Origin: Nematostella vectensis
Taxonomy: Eukaryota; Cnidaria; Anthozoa; Actiniaria; Edwardsiidae
DNA: 64,000 nt
Reading direction: 5' to 3'
NCBI RefSeq assembly: GCF_932526225.1
Contig: NC_064037.1
Span: forward strand, 2,571,203 to 2,635,202
How positions within the stretch are numbered: position 1 is the stretch's first letter; each line of letters begins with the position of its first letter. The notes below the pieces were generated by a model. That model searched no databases. It worked only from the letters and a program-made list of their open reading frames with translations, and had not been told where the DNA came from. The translations under genes and the position numbers were made by a program. Positions 20,001 to 31,372 of the stretch are shown piece by piece.

Positions 20001-23000
20001 TTTAAGATGCAAATACGGCGTCAGAGTTGCGTCTCTACGCGAACGTCTAGCAGTCAACAATGAAAAATCTAGAGAATTATCAACTTGGGGATAGTTAAAC
20101 AAGATATCTTGAACGGTTCTTTTGGAGTGAGATTGGCTTTGCTGTCTATTTGATTTCCAAACTCTGAGTTCAAGTCGAAAGAAGTGAAGATAAAAGCGAT
20201 CGAGACGCCGTTCACAGAGAAGTCTGCCTTCCTTTGAGTCTTGATATCTACAGCGAAGAGATCGAAGGGGACGGTTGTTATTTACAGAACCAACAGAGAA
20301 GCGGTAGACTTGTGAACTAAGTAGCATTCAACGGGTTTGTAAAGGTTGTATTTTACTATATTAGACCTAGGCAAAAGGGAGCTAACTAAAACAAGTAGAG
20401 AATTTTGAAAACTCGAAGATCTCCACGACAGATTAAGAACAAACCTGGACTACTTGTCTATATAATTGTTTCGCTTCCTAAAGCAAGAAGAAAATAAGGC
20501 ACAGATTATTTGCAGAATAAGCAGATACCGAAAAGTAATTTCCCATAAGCCTACTGCAAAACGTTTGAGATGTCCAAGCAAGCAGTAAAGTTCCCAAACC
20601 TGGGAGGCGCGAGCATACATCAAATGGTGATAGCTTTGTCCGCCGCGCGCAAAATCAAACAGTTCTCAACGAGTCTTATCAACTACAGGCGTCGCAACGC
20701 AGACAAAGGAAGTTACGAGGTCACATTCACAGACGACCCAGTACTCTACGGCGATGACGCCCTCAAAGCACCGAAAACCAGCCGAGAACGCCAATTGACC
20801 GTCGGGACACCTTTGTATGAGTTCGATCTTGACGATTCACCGCCGAACACATATCGACTTGAGCCGGGTAAGCAGTTTGAGGTAACGGTAGTGCAGCGAA
20901 TCATGCGCGAAGTGTTCGAGGAGGAGATCAAAGACTTGGAGTATGACGCCGAAAAGTGCGCGCCGCTATGCAAGAGACTGAGTGATGTGGTGAAGGCGAG
21001 AGTGAAGGGGCTGCAGTACCCGAGGTATAAGATCATTGCGCTTGTGTACGTGGGTCAAAAGGAAGGGCAGGACGTCCGAATCACCAGTCGATGCGTGTGG
21101 GACACGAGGTTCGACAACTGCGCACAGTATGCCTACGAGGGGCTCCATGACACCTACGCGGTCGGAATGGTATATGGGATTTATCAAGAGTAAATACCCG
21201 GTAGTCTACGGGATTTATCAAGAGTAAATACCCGGTGGTCTACGGGATTTATCAAGAGTAAATACCCGGTGGTCTACGAGATTTATCAGGAGCAAATACC
21301 CGGTGGCCTACGGGATTTATTAGGAGTAAATACCCGTTGGACTACGGAATTAATCAGGAGAAAATACCCAGTGGCCTACGGGATTTATCAGGAGTAAATA
21401 CCCGGTGGCCTACGGGATTAATCAGGAGTAGATAGCCGGTGGTCTACGGAATTTATCAGGAGAAAATACCCGGTGGTCAACGTTAGTTATAGTAGTAATA
21501 CTATTTCTACGGCATTTATCAGGATTAGATATGTCTACAGCATTTATTGTAGTAATTATAATTAAGGCATTTATCAGGAGTAAAGAAGTCTACGGCATTT
21601 ATCGTAGTAATCATAGTTCTACGGCATTTATAAGGAGTAGAAATGTCTAAGGCATTTATCATGAGTAAAGAGGTCTATGGCGTTTAACAGAAGTAATTGT
21701 CTGGTGGTCTAATTTATCAGTAGTGCACCTTTAACTGCTAATTATGGCAAATCAAAATCTGTGTGCAGTACAAGGAAACAGGGACTATAGAGCAACGCTC
21801 CTCCAACTTTACCAAGCCTCACCTGCCAGCCAAGTCCTGTGCGTCAGTATTAGCGCCTTTATCAATCAGTAAGGATGCGATACGTGCCATGCCTTCTGCC
21901 GACGTCATGTGATTGGCACCCGCTGGACTAGAAGCAGAGCCTGCCATCCATGGCCTGATCAATAAATAGAGGCTCATGGTCAGAATACAGTATCGCACAT
22001 TAGATAGCTCAATCAAAAAAATATATGCATAAATATAAAAAAATATATATGCAAAATATATGTATATATATATATATGCATAAATGTAACAAATAAAACC
22101 TCAAGAATATCCATATCTCGCACCTCATTCAGCAGAGGTGAGAGGCCCTATAAGCTGACGCACTAACATACTGGGCCACCAGTTATTCCACTACCTTCCA
22201 CCACTCTATAAAATTTCTTACAGGGCATAGGAAATACTCTCAGTATCTTACAAAATGTTTTTTTACAAAATTAACCAGAAAATTCATATAAAAATACCCA
22301 GACATATTGTAAATTATTAGGGAATGATTTAAATAAACCCCAAAAAGCCTGCTAACTGGAACATGTCCTGGATTTGCTGAGCGGAAGGTTGGGCTGCACA
22401 TTCATAGGTATCATATGGGATAAAGATAGTAAAGCATTTGACCTAGGGAGGTGGGGAGGGGTGTTCTTAAGGCTGGTTTAGACAGCACGATATAGTGGTA
22501 TGGACTTGCCAGCAACACCTCTAGAATTTGAGTTGCAGAGTGTAAATCAGCCTACAACTCCACTACAACGCTCGACTTCGAATGTTAGTGTAATTCAAGG
22601 CAAGACATGCCGTAGGCAGGTCTCATACGACTAAATTGTGCTGTCTAAATAAGCCTTTACCCCATTTATGAATATGTCTGTATAGAAGCTGTGCTAAACA
22701 AACCTGTAAGAGGCTGTGAGGTGCAACGGGGTGACTTTCTCTGCATGGTTGGCCGCACTGACTCGTGCACCATTCTTGATAAGGAATGTGGAGGAGAATT
22801 CATCACCATGACTGATAGCCTTGTGAAGTAGACAGTTACCACTACTGTCAACCATGTCCACATCACAGCCATGACCAACCAGTGTGCGCGCAATACTGTC
22901 TAGTTTCTCTGAGAGTGCGATGTGCAGGGGAACCTCTCCTGTGGTGGGGTCTACTTCGTTTAGTTTTCCAGGTAGCTGGAAACAAGAAGGGGTATTATTT

Positions 23001-26000
23001 GGTGCATTTAAAGGGAAGTTAACTCATTCAGAAAGGGAAAAAAGGAGTTTTACAAGTTGTAACAAGTCAATGCCACTGGCTTTTTAGCATTTTATAATCA
23101 AATGAGTGAGGAAAGCAAACATGATTATTGATGAAGTTTGTTGAGAAGCTAATTGATGCTGGCAAAACATGCAAGAAGTGATAAAAAAGTGATTTTTTTT
23201 TCTCAACATGAAAAATTTATAAAATTCAATACTGCAGGACATGTACTTTAAGAATCATACTGTAAGTCATCCTACACTGCTGTTTAGTTTTTGGTTTTCC
23301 TGTGGACCCACAATGGCTGAAATTAGATGAATAAACCTTCAATTTTCCAATTTACCAAAAATACTGAATGCCAGGCACATGCACAGTCCTAGGTATTATA
23401 TAGAAGAAGGATAGTATTTGCAGTCCTTCAATAAGAAATGACCGACTTTTTGTAGCCAAGGGGTGTGTGGATGCACCCTGAGCATGCCCCTAAATACCAT
23501 TGACAATTAAGACTTAATATGTGTTTACCTGTGCTCAATATGAACCTACAGTTCTAAGTATACCTGTGTTCAATGGGAACCTACAGTTCTATGTATACCT
23601 GTGTTCAATGGGAACTTACAGTTCTATGTATACCTGTGTTCAATGGGAACCTGCAGTTCTATGTATACCCGTGTTCAATGGGAACTTGCAGTTCTATGTT
23701 TACCTGTGTTCAATGGGAACCTACAGTACTGTGTATACCTTCAATGGGAACTTACAGTTCTGTGTATACCTGTGTTCAATAGAAACCTACAGTTCTATGT
23801 ATACCTTTAATGGGAACTTACAGTACTGTGTATACCTTCAATGGGAACTTACAGTTCTATGTATAACTGTGTTCAATGGGAACCTACAGTTCTATGTATA
23901 CCTGTGTTCAATGGGAACTTACAGTTCTATGTATACCTGTGTTCAATGGGAACCTGCAGTTCTATGTATACCCGTGTTCAATGGGAACTTGCAGTTCTAT
24001 GTTTACCTGTGTTCAATGGGAACCTACAGTACTGTGTATACCTTCAATGGGAACTTACAGTTCTGTGTATACCTGTGTTCAATAGAAACCTACAGTTCTA
24101 TGTATACCTTCAATGGGAACTTACAGTACTGTGTATACCTTCAATGGGAACTTACAGTTCTATGTATACCTGTGTTCAATGGGAACTTACAGTCCTGTGT
24201 ATACCTTCAATGGAAACCTACAGTTCTGTGTATACCTTCAATGGGAACTTACAGTTCTGTGTATACCTTCAATGGGAACTTACAGTTCTATGTATACCTG
24301 TGTTCAATGGGAACTTGCAGTTCTATGTTTACCTGTGTTCAATGGGAACCTACAGTACTGTGTATACCTGTGTTCAATGGGAACCTACAGTTCTGTGTAT
24401 ACCTGTGTTCAATGGGATTTTGCAGTTCTATGTATACCTGTGTTCAATGGGAACCTACAGTACTGTGTATACCTGTGTTCAATGGGAACTTGCAGTTCTA
24501 TGTATACCTGTGTTCAATGGGAACCTACAGTACTGTGTATACCTGTGTTCAATGGGAACCTACAGTACTGTGTTTACCTGTGTTCAATGGAAACCTACAG
24601 TTCTATGTATACCTGTGTTCAATGGGAACCTGCAGTTCTATGTATACCTTAAATGGGAACTTACAGTTCTATGTATATCTGTGTTCAATGGGAACCTACA
24701 GTTCTATGTATACCTGTGTTCAATGGGAACCTACAGTTCTATGTATACCTGTGTTCAATGGGAACCTGCAGTTCTATGTATACCTGTGTTCAATGGGAAC
24801 CTACAGTTCTATGTATACCTGTGTTCAATGGGAACTTACAGTTCTGTGTATACCTTCAATGGGAACTTACAGTACTGTGTATACCTGTGTTCAATGGGAA
24901 CCTACAGTTCTATGTATACCTTCAATGGGAACTTGCAGTTCTATGTTTACCTGTGTTCAATAAGAACTTACAGTTCTGTGTATACCTTCAATGGGAACCT
25001 GCAGTTCTATGTATACCTGTGTTCAATGAGAACCTACAGTTCTGTGTATACCTGTGTTCAATGCGAACCGACAGTTCTATGTATACCTTCAATGGGAACT
25101 TACAGTTCTGTGTATACCTGTGTTCAATGGGAACCTACAGTACTGTGTATACCTGTGTTCAATGGGAACTTGCAGTTCAATGTATACCTGTGTTCAATGG
25201 GATTTTGCAGTTCTATGTATACCTGTGTTCAATGGGAACCTACAGTTCTGTGTATACCTGTGTTCAATGGGAACTTACAGTTCTACGTATACCTGTGTTC
25301 AATGGAAACTTACAGTACTGTGTATACCTGTGTTCAATGGGAACCTACAGTTCTATGTATACCTGTGTTCAATGGGAACCTACAGTTCTATGTATACCTG
25401 TGTTCAATGGAAACTTACAGTACTGTGTATACCTGTGTTCAATGGGAACCTACAGTTCTGTGTATACCTGTGTTCAATGGGAACCTACAGTACTGTGTAT
25501 ACCTGTGTTCAATGGGAACCTACAGTTCTATGTATACCTGTGTTCAATGGGAACCTACAGTTCTGTGTATACCTGTGTTCAATGGGAACCTACAGTACTG
25601 TGTATACCTGTGTTCAATGGGAACCTACAGTACTGTGTATACCTTCAATGGCAACCTACAGTACTGTGTTTACCTGTGTTCAATGGGAACTTAAAGTTCT
25701 ATGTATACCTGTGTTCAATGGGAACCTACAGTTCTGTGTATACCTTCAATGGGAACTTACAGTTCTGTGTATACCTGTGTTCAATGGGAACTTAAAGTTC
25801 TATGTATACCTGTGTTCAATGGGAACCTACAGTTCTGTGTATACCTTCAATGGGAACTTACAGTTCTGTGTATACCTGTGTTCAATGGGAACCTACAGTT
25901 CTGTGTATACCTGTGTTCAATGAGAACCTACAGTTCTGTCTTTACCTGTGAATTGAACTCAATGAGAAAGAGGAAGAGCACATCTTCGCGGTGATGTCGT

Positions 26001-29000
26001 ATAGTGAGGTGAAGAGGGTATGTTGACTTGGACTTAAACATCTCATACAACAGTGGTGCACTAATGCCTACAAAGTCTTCTGGCATACCTGTGTTCAATG
26101 GGAACTTACAGTTCTGTGTATACCTGTGTTCAATGAGAACCTACAGTTCTGTCTATACCTGTGAATTGAACTCAATGAGAAAGAGGAAGAGCACATCTTC
26201 GCGGTGATGTCGTATAGTGAGGTGAAGAGGGTATGTTGACTTGGACTTAAACATCTCATACAACAGTGGTGCACTAATGCCTACAAAGTCTTCTGGCATA
26301 CCTGTGTTCAATGGGAACTTACAGTTCTGTGTATACCTGTGTTCAATGAGAACCTACAGTTCTGTCTATACCTGTGAATTGAACTCAATGAGAAAGAGGA
26401 AGAGCACATCTTCGCGGTGATGTCGTATAGTGAGGTGAAGAGGGTATGTTGACTTGGACTTAAACATCTCATACAACAGTGGTGCACTAATGCCTACAAA
26501 GTCTTCTGTCTTTAGATCATGCTGAAATGTAACAATGCATGCAATCAGCACCTTACTGTACATATTATGCATAACATTAATTAGCAGTACCCCTTGTGCA
26601 GATACTGTGCTCAGGATATTAAGCAGGACGAGGGGGATTTATCCTATATAAGATGAGATACCAAAGAGGGAATGCCCTCTTTGGTATCTCATCTTAGCCA
26701 GCAATTGTACTAGTTTTTCTCTTTAGTTGAACTCCCTCCCCTCCCATAATATCAAGGGCAGGCAGGGTTCTAAGGGCAGGATGAATTGGGTGGCTCTGCC
26801 TTTTGATGAATTGCTAGTACATCCTGTGTCATCCACTTCTGTTCATGTCCATTCTCTTATTTGTGCTTTCCCCCTTTTAGAGTCTGGATTTGCCAGTTAA
26901 TATTCTTGGACAGATTGCATGTCAGCTGTCCTTACAAACAAATAACATATTAAGAAAATTTCTATCAACTGGGAACTGTACTGGTTTATTGGATTTCTTC
27001 ATGCAGACCAACCATACAAGGTTTTCCTTCATGCACAGGCAAATGAATTTACTGTTGAACAAGTCTCAGCTGATAGGTAGTATGTTACAGACTGCACACA
27101 AAGCTCAGCTGAAATTCCCCATCCTTCGTCCCCATTCTCAACACTGTCATACTCTTCATTCACTCCCTATTTCTACTGAAACACAACAGGAATGCATGCG
27201 AATGCAGGCTAAATATCATGCAACAGTACTGAGCAACACACAAACACTGCATGTAACACCCTAGAATCAGCCACACTTACCCAGTGGTTGGATATGATCT
27301 CTGCACAGTACTTTTGTAGCTCCTTGGCACCAATATCCTCTGCTGTTTGGTAGAACTTGATGCAATTTGAGACAGTCACAGATGACATTAGAATCTTCTC
27401 ACACCTAAACAGTAAGCAGCAAACCGATGCATGTAGTACACACATAAGATTTGTCTTGCACATGATATCTACAGTCAATGCCACAGTTTTTAATTTTGCA
27501 CCAGCCCATTAGAAAATCCTAGTGCAATACAGCGAGTCTTCAAACCCAGATATACAGTACTACAGTGTATCTCCTTACTTATGTACAGAAATAACAGTCA
27601 AAGCATGTCTTTCTTTATCAGGAAACTGTTTATAACCCTGGACTGGTTTGAGACTATGTAGCAGTTCTCTGACTAAAGTACAGTACAAACTAATCTGATT
27701 TACCCTCCTTGTTTGTTTCTTTGTTAATCCGTTAATCTGAGTGTCTTTAGAGTAGTAAACCTGTCTAGGGAACCATACATAAATAGGGTATACTGTTAAA
27801 TTTACCTGAGTCTAAGATCCTTGAGCCGATATTTATTAGACGCATGGACCAAATTGATAAGAAATGATTCCTCTTTGGGAATCTGGGCCTTGTCTGTGTA
27901 GACCCACTTCATCAGGGTTAGGCCAACATCAACACTGACATCTATCAGACAATATTGAAAATACGTGATATATGTATATAAAACCCAGGATAAGATTTCC
28001 TAGATCCCCAGCTAATAAATGATTGGCTTAACCAATCATTGCAAACTCTTATCAACCCAATATCCTTAGGTCAACGCCTCTACAAACCACAAACATTAAA
28101 AACTTTAAATTGAAAAATTTTTACTCCCCCCCTTAAGGGCTGAGATCATACATGCAGACATGTAGACACAACAAACTTTGAAACACAATGAGATATCAGG
28201 GGGGAAACAAACTTTTGCTGAAAGTGGTGTGAAAGAGAGAGTTTTTTTTTTCATGTACATTTGGCTTTTTGACCCTGTAGGACAGAATTCCTATCTTAGA
28301 AGCCAGTTTCCCTCCATAGGACCCTAAAAAAGTAATAACAGGCAATAGAGATAGATAAGGACATTAACTAAAATTATGCATTCCATGTTGTGCAAACATG
28401 TGTTTATATGTGTTAATACTTCCCCTTGGCAGCCCGACAGGAGGGTTAACCACCTACATCCACCCCCTTACTACACTGCTAGCCATAAACTTGTCAAAAA
28501 CCTTCAAGCTTTAGCTGAAAGCCAATTAGGGCTTTATATAGAGTACACTGGACAAATTAGACTCAGAATCCTTGAAGATTCCATGCACAAAATATTAAAA
28601 AACTTATAGTCTGTACTGTACCTGACAATTCCAACTCAGTGACTTCATTAAGATCTCGACTGCACCAGTGGTCACTCCTGGCAGCCAGAACAAACTTGTG
28701 GGCTTTGATCTTTTGCCCACCAAATGACACTGTGATATCACTGGAGAGTAATCAATCAAAAATAAGGGATTTGTTACAGCACTAGTTTAATCCAAACCTC
28801 AAAGATTCCAATGTGGGCAGTCATTCTATTGTTAGAAATAGTTTGGTGATGGTGACAAAATAAAAAAAAGATGATGATGATGGATGAATAGTGTTGCTGA
28901 AGGTAGCAGTGTTGTTCTGTGATGGTGATAATGATGATTGTTATGGTACTGTATTTGCAGTCACGTAATTTTTTTTTGTGCTGGTGACAGTGCTGAATGT

Positions 29001-31372
29001 AGTCTGTAGCAAGGACGATGGTGATGATAGTTGTAGTCATGGTGATGATGATGGTAACGGTAGTTGTGTAGTCATGGTGATGATAATGGTGATTGTATTT
29101 TTAATCATGGTGGTGGTGACGATGATAAATATAGGACATGTTAATGACAATGGAGATTGATAATGATTATTATATAGAAGATAATTATTATTATTACATA
29201 ATCATGATTTATATTCTAAGATAATTATGATTATTACAAGATAGTGATAACAATGTGATGTCTATACTGCACCTGTAAAGGTCTTTATCATATAGATCAG
29301 CTACAGTTTTCAAAAGCCTGCTCACAAATGAGTTCTCCTCCCCCTGGCCGGCTGATGCCTTAGCAATGCTGTACTTGTGCTCCATCTCCACAAGTTTGTT
29401 TTGGAGCTTGACATATTCCTCCCTCAGAAGACCCAAGTGCCGCTCTAGCTTGGCAACTTGCCCTGAAAAAAGGGGCAGGATATGAGATAATGCAATCAAG
29501 TACAAGGTCTTCGAGGAGACCCTATTTCCCCATCTGCCACTACATGCCACTACAATTGGCTGAAGGATCAGAGTTTTATTTAGAGTGGTTGCAATAGCTT
29601 AGTTTATTAGCTACATATTGTATACTTCTAAAAAAAAAGGAGCAGTTTCAACTCTGCCGGGTTACTACCCATATCTGAACGGTAGGGGTGACTGTATGGT
29701 GATGAAAAAATGAGACATTCCAAGCAATGACCATGTCATGCTGCTTTGACTTTACCCTTTTTATTACTCAACAAACTGGGAGTTTTCATGCCCCCAAGGT
29801 TTGATGTAAGTTTTTATGTCAACTTTCTCCACTGGGACTGTGCTTCCCGGTCTTTTTGGATAAGGATCAGGCTATGTGCACAATGTTGATACTCAACGGC
29901 GGATTAGTGAGCCTAACGTATATTTTGGCGAATGTTGCTCTTCACTATGAAATAATTAGCTCCAAGGATGTTATAATGTTTAATGTTTACAAGGTAAAGA
30001 ATTGAGCTTAAATATATTCAAAGCAAGAGTAAGACATCGCATTTTGTCGGCCTAATTGTGATTATGATGTGAAAATGGCGTAACATTTGCAAAGTATCAA
30101 AACAAACCAGCGCAATAACTTTTTTCTTGCTGCGATTCATTGAGAACGTTACATGTTTCTAAAATCAACATCAGTTGCTCTTTCCATTGCTGTGTTACCC
30201 ATTGATGTAGGATGATCGATAAGGGAGTAATTAAATGATGAATGCGGAACGACCACATGTCCCCCCGCGAGAGCACTCAAAGTTTGGATGTCAATATCGT
30301 CTATATTAAAACTTGTTAACGTCAAGACTTACCAACCCAGGGATTAAACATGAGATGGTATATCCAAACCCGCTTAAATTTCGTTCTTAAAGCAACAATT
30401 TGTGTATATAATTTGCAACATTTTCGGGAGAGTACGCTGTGTCCCCCTTTTTCTGAGATCCCGTAAACAGCATGGGTATGACACTGTATCCTACCCAGTA
30501 TAACTCAGTTTCGAATGATGTAAGCGCACAAAGAAACACGCATTAAGCCCTATATTATACCCTTATCCGTGTTCAAGCGCATAAGAGACCGGGGAAAAGC
30601 TTAACGCTTCGAAAATATTTATACCCGGTCCGATACCGCATCTTACCCGGTCAAACTCAGTTTCGAATAATCTAAGCGCACTAACCAACACGCATCAAGC
30701 CGTATTCTACCCGCATCCGTGTTGTTATTGTGAAGCGTGTTTAGCAGGAGACAACGAGAACTGTGGCAACTCTGATTATGTCGACGCATGGGAGACTCAT
30801 GATCTAGAGCACGATAATTCTGATAGTCATCAGAGAAGAACTTTTCCCTGTCTCTTTTTAAATAATATTGTTTATTGGTGAAGGCAAAAGTACTGCTATG
30901 GAGGCTGGTTTGTGGTACCATTTTTAATTACAGTAGTTGTGACATAAAAGCGCTACAGCCCTCTGGTAGTCTTGCCATTGTAAGATGTACTGTACATAAG
31001 TTCATATTCATTCAAAAGGCAGCATTAATCAATTTCATGCTAACAATCGTTACAGAGGTAGCAGACGATAAAGAAAGTTAGAAAAATAAGCTTTTTAATG
31101 AAAAAGCACGATGAAACAGCAAAAGGTAGTATTCCTCCTATTTCAAATCGCTATTTATTAAACACCCCCACTACAGCCTACAAAGCCGAGATCATATACA
31201 TACATACTTTCCACTTTAGAAACGAATAGGTCAGATCACATTACGTTTAAGCATATAATGCAACATGAAAGGCATCTATTTGTATGACAATCACACGAAT
31301 TTCAAAATTATGACAGATACGAAAGAAATTTCTGGAGATACCGTTGCTTTCTCACTTACCTTCGTCCGCCAT
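14061..31372 (-). CDS. ANKFY1: Rabankyrin-5 / ANKFY1 (BTB + ankyrin endosomal Rab5 effector), 5' 14 exons, partial
   Basis: Phase-consistent GT-AG exons, 5' to 3': 31372-31360, 29462-29273, 28740-28622, 27941-27806, 27404-27281, 26521-26372, 22975-22704, 21954-21823, 19489-19421, 18834-18686, 16953-16788, 16283-15865, 15156-14932, 14310-14061. They give about 804 codons. The start MADEGQVAKLERHLGLLREE, a coiled coil, then a BTB domain (KAHKFVLAARSDHW, LMKWVYTD) and BACK-like FYQTAEDIGAKEL match vertebrate rabankyrin-5, followed by ankyrin repeats (TPLHRAIEAK, GETPLHVAARRG, GRTPLHMAVTEK, GLTLLHKAIKRA). Family role: a Rab5 effector on early endosomes and macropinosomes that also binds EHD1 and retromer. 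Exons 12-13 carry an extra linker with three NPF motifs. The last exon ends in an intact donor; later ankyrin repeats and the C-terminal FYVE domain were not found, so they should lie left of the window. Confidence 0.92.
15174..15280 (+). repeat. AAC/AAT-rich microsatellite in ANKFY1 intron 13 acceptor region
   Basis: Imperfect AAC/AAT repeats (read GTT/ATT on the gene strand) start 18 bp upstream of the exon 13 acceptor and act as its pyrimidine-rich tract. Confidence 0.8.
15456..15810. repeat. MITE with GTCCCCACGTATACG termini
   Basis: The left arm 'ctgtccccacgtatacgttt' and the right arm, whose reverse complement begins 'aaccccgtccccacgtatcc', are inverted repeats of about 45 bp that include 'cgtttgaaaacgcaacctt'. 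The interior is rich in CGTTTTC and GCGCATGCGC words. It ends 54 bp from ANKFY1 exon 12, within intron 12. No coding capacity. Confidence 0.85.
17058..18352. repeat. Inverted repeat pair in ANKFY1 intron 10 (17058-17094 / 18314-18352)
   Basis: 'aagagaacgaatccccgt' near 17077 and its reverse complement near 18314, plus flanking 'ccaagaga...catgat' words, match over about 37 bp in opposite orientation. They flank 1.2 kb that contains the separate MITE at 17625-17844. They may be ends of one old element or two MITE copies. Confidence 0.5.
17625..17844. repeat. 220-bp MITE with ~48-bp terminal inverted repeats
   Basis: The left arm CACAGGTAGCCCAGACAATGG continues through GAAGCTTGTTCGTAGCTTG and is almost perfectly complemented at 17795-17844. 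The interior is about 120 bp and non-coding. A solo end of the same family is at 6638-6688. Confidence 0.85.
20570..21193 (+). CDS. Tctex1-type dynein light chain family protein (DYNLT5/TCTEX1D-like), single exon, nested in ANKFY1 intron 8
   Basis: The 207-residue product has a basic, low-complexity N-terminal ~90 residues and a C-terminal Tctex1 domain from about residue 98: QFEVTVVQRIMREVFEEEI, then CKRLSDVVKARVKGL, PRYKIIALVYVGQK, SRCVWDTRFDN and the closing YAVGMVYGIYQE. Length and the long N-terminal extension match TCTEX1D1/DYNLT5-like proteins rather than the ~113-residue canonical Tctex1. Family role: dimeric cargo-binding light chain of dynein, often ciliary or axonemal. It has no intron and lies antisense within the intron between ANKFY1 exons 8 and 9, so it may be a retrogene. 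Its stop codon lies inside the first unit of a downstream minisatellite. The exact subfamily is inferred. Confidence 0.88.
   Translation: MSKQAVKFPNLGGASIHQMVIALSAARKIKQFSTSLINYRRRNADKGSYEVTFTDDPVLYGDDALKAPKTSRERQLTVGTPLYEFDLDDSPPNTYRLEPGKQFEVTVVQRIMREVFEEEIKDLEYDAEKCAPLCKRLSDVVKARVKGLQYPRYKIIALVYVGQKEGQDVRITSRCVWDTRFDNCAQYAYEGLHDTYAVGMVYGIYQE
21173..21720 (+). repeat. 34-bp minisatellite seeded from the Tctex gene's last codons and stop
   Basis: The unit TACGGGATTTATCAAGAGTA + AATACCCGGTGGTC repeats about nine times from 21173, then decays to 'tctacggcatttatcaggagta' variants until about 21720. The first unit is coding (YGIYQE then stop). Because 34 is not a multiple of three, later units place the same VYGIYQE-stop in other frames. 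Confidence 0.95.
22022..22085 (+). repeat. AT-rich microsatellite (TATA/ATATGCATA)
   Basis: Alternating TA tracts with ATGCAAAATATATG words, in ANKFY1 intron 7. Confidence 0.8.
22469..22657. repeat. 189-bp MITE, AAGGCTGATTTAGACAGCAC family
   Basis: The left end 'aaggctggtttagacagcac' and the right end 'gctgtctaaataagcctt' are inverted repeats extending about 28 bp into ACTAAATTGTG. The same family forms the interrupted copy at 46976-47767. It lies 47 bp from ANKFY1 exon 7, on its donor side. Confidence 0.85.
23521..25944 (+). repeat. 35-bp minisatellite, about 70 units, in ANKFY1 intron 6
   Basis: The consensus is TATACCTGTGTTCAATGGGA + ACCTACAGTTCTATG (35 bp), with a common 31-bp variant lacking TGTG. 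There is a 303-bp higher-order duplication: 23573-23779 equals 23876-24082. On the gene strand each 35-bp unit reads CACAG|GTATAC, matching the true exon 6 donor CACAG|GTATAG. The array is stop-free in all three plus frames only because the unit lacks stops; those frames are not genes. Confidence 0.97.
25946..26521 (-). repeat. ANKFY1: 213-bp tandem triplication carrying ANKFY1 exon 6
   Basis: The 136 nt at 25946-26081 and 26159-26294 duplicate the 3' 136 nt of exon 6 (26372-26507), each with an intact donor and about 77 bp of minisatellite; the period is exactly 213 bp. Copies are nearly identical (for example tttacctg against tatacctg at the donor), so the event is recent. The two downstream copies lack the first 14 nt of the exon and its acceptor, being joined instead to ACACAGGTATGCC. 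They are probably inert exon relics, but 136 nt would shift frame if spliced in. Confidence 0.93.
26649..26696. repeat. Perfect 22-bp inverted repeat with 4-nt loop
   Basis: TAAGATGAGATACCAAAGAGGG is followed by the loop AATG and then its exact reverse complement ending ATCTTA. It lies in ANKFY1 intron 5. Arms are shorter and the loop tighter than a usual animal pre-miRNA; it is more likely a small foldback repeat. Confidence 0.85.
28860..29250 (+). repeat. GATGAT/GGTGAT-rich simple repeat in ANKFY1 intron 2
   Basis: Imperfect TGATGATG and GGTGATAATG runs recur, turning to ATTATTATTA near 29190. Non-coding. Confidence 0.8.

Noticed and set aside
23521..25944. CRISPR-like regular repeats
   Set aside because: Units are contiguous without unique spacers, and the context is a eukaryotic intron.
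23521..25994. Long open frames (up to 617 codons, all three plus frames) in the 35-bp array
   Set aside because: They exist because the 35-bp unit has no stop and 35 is not a multiple of three, so each frame cycles through the same three peptides. They lie antisense in an ANKFY1 intron and have no start context or domain.
26649..26696. miRNA precursor
   Set aside because: Arms of 22 bp with a 4-nt loop are too short for a typical animal pre-miRNA, and no lower stem is visible.
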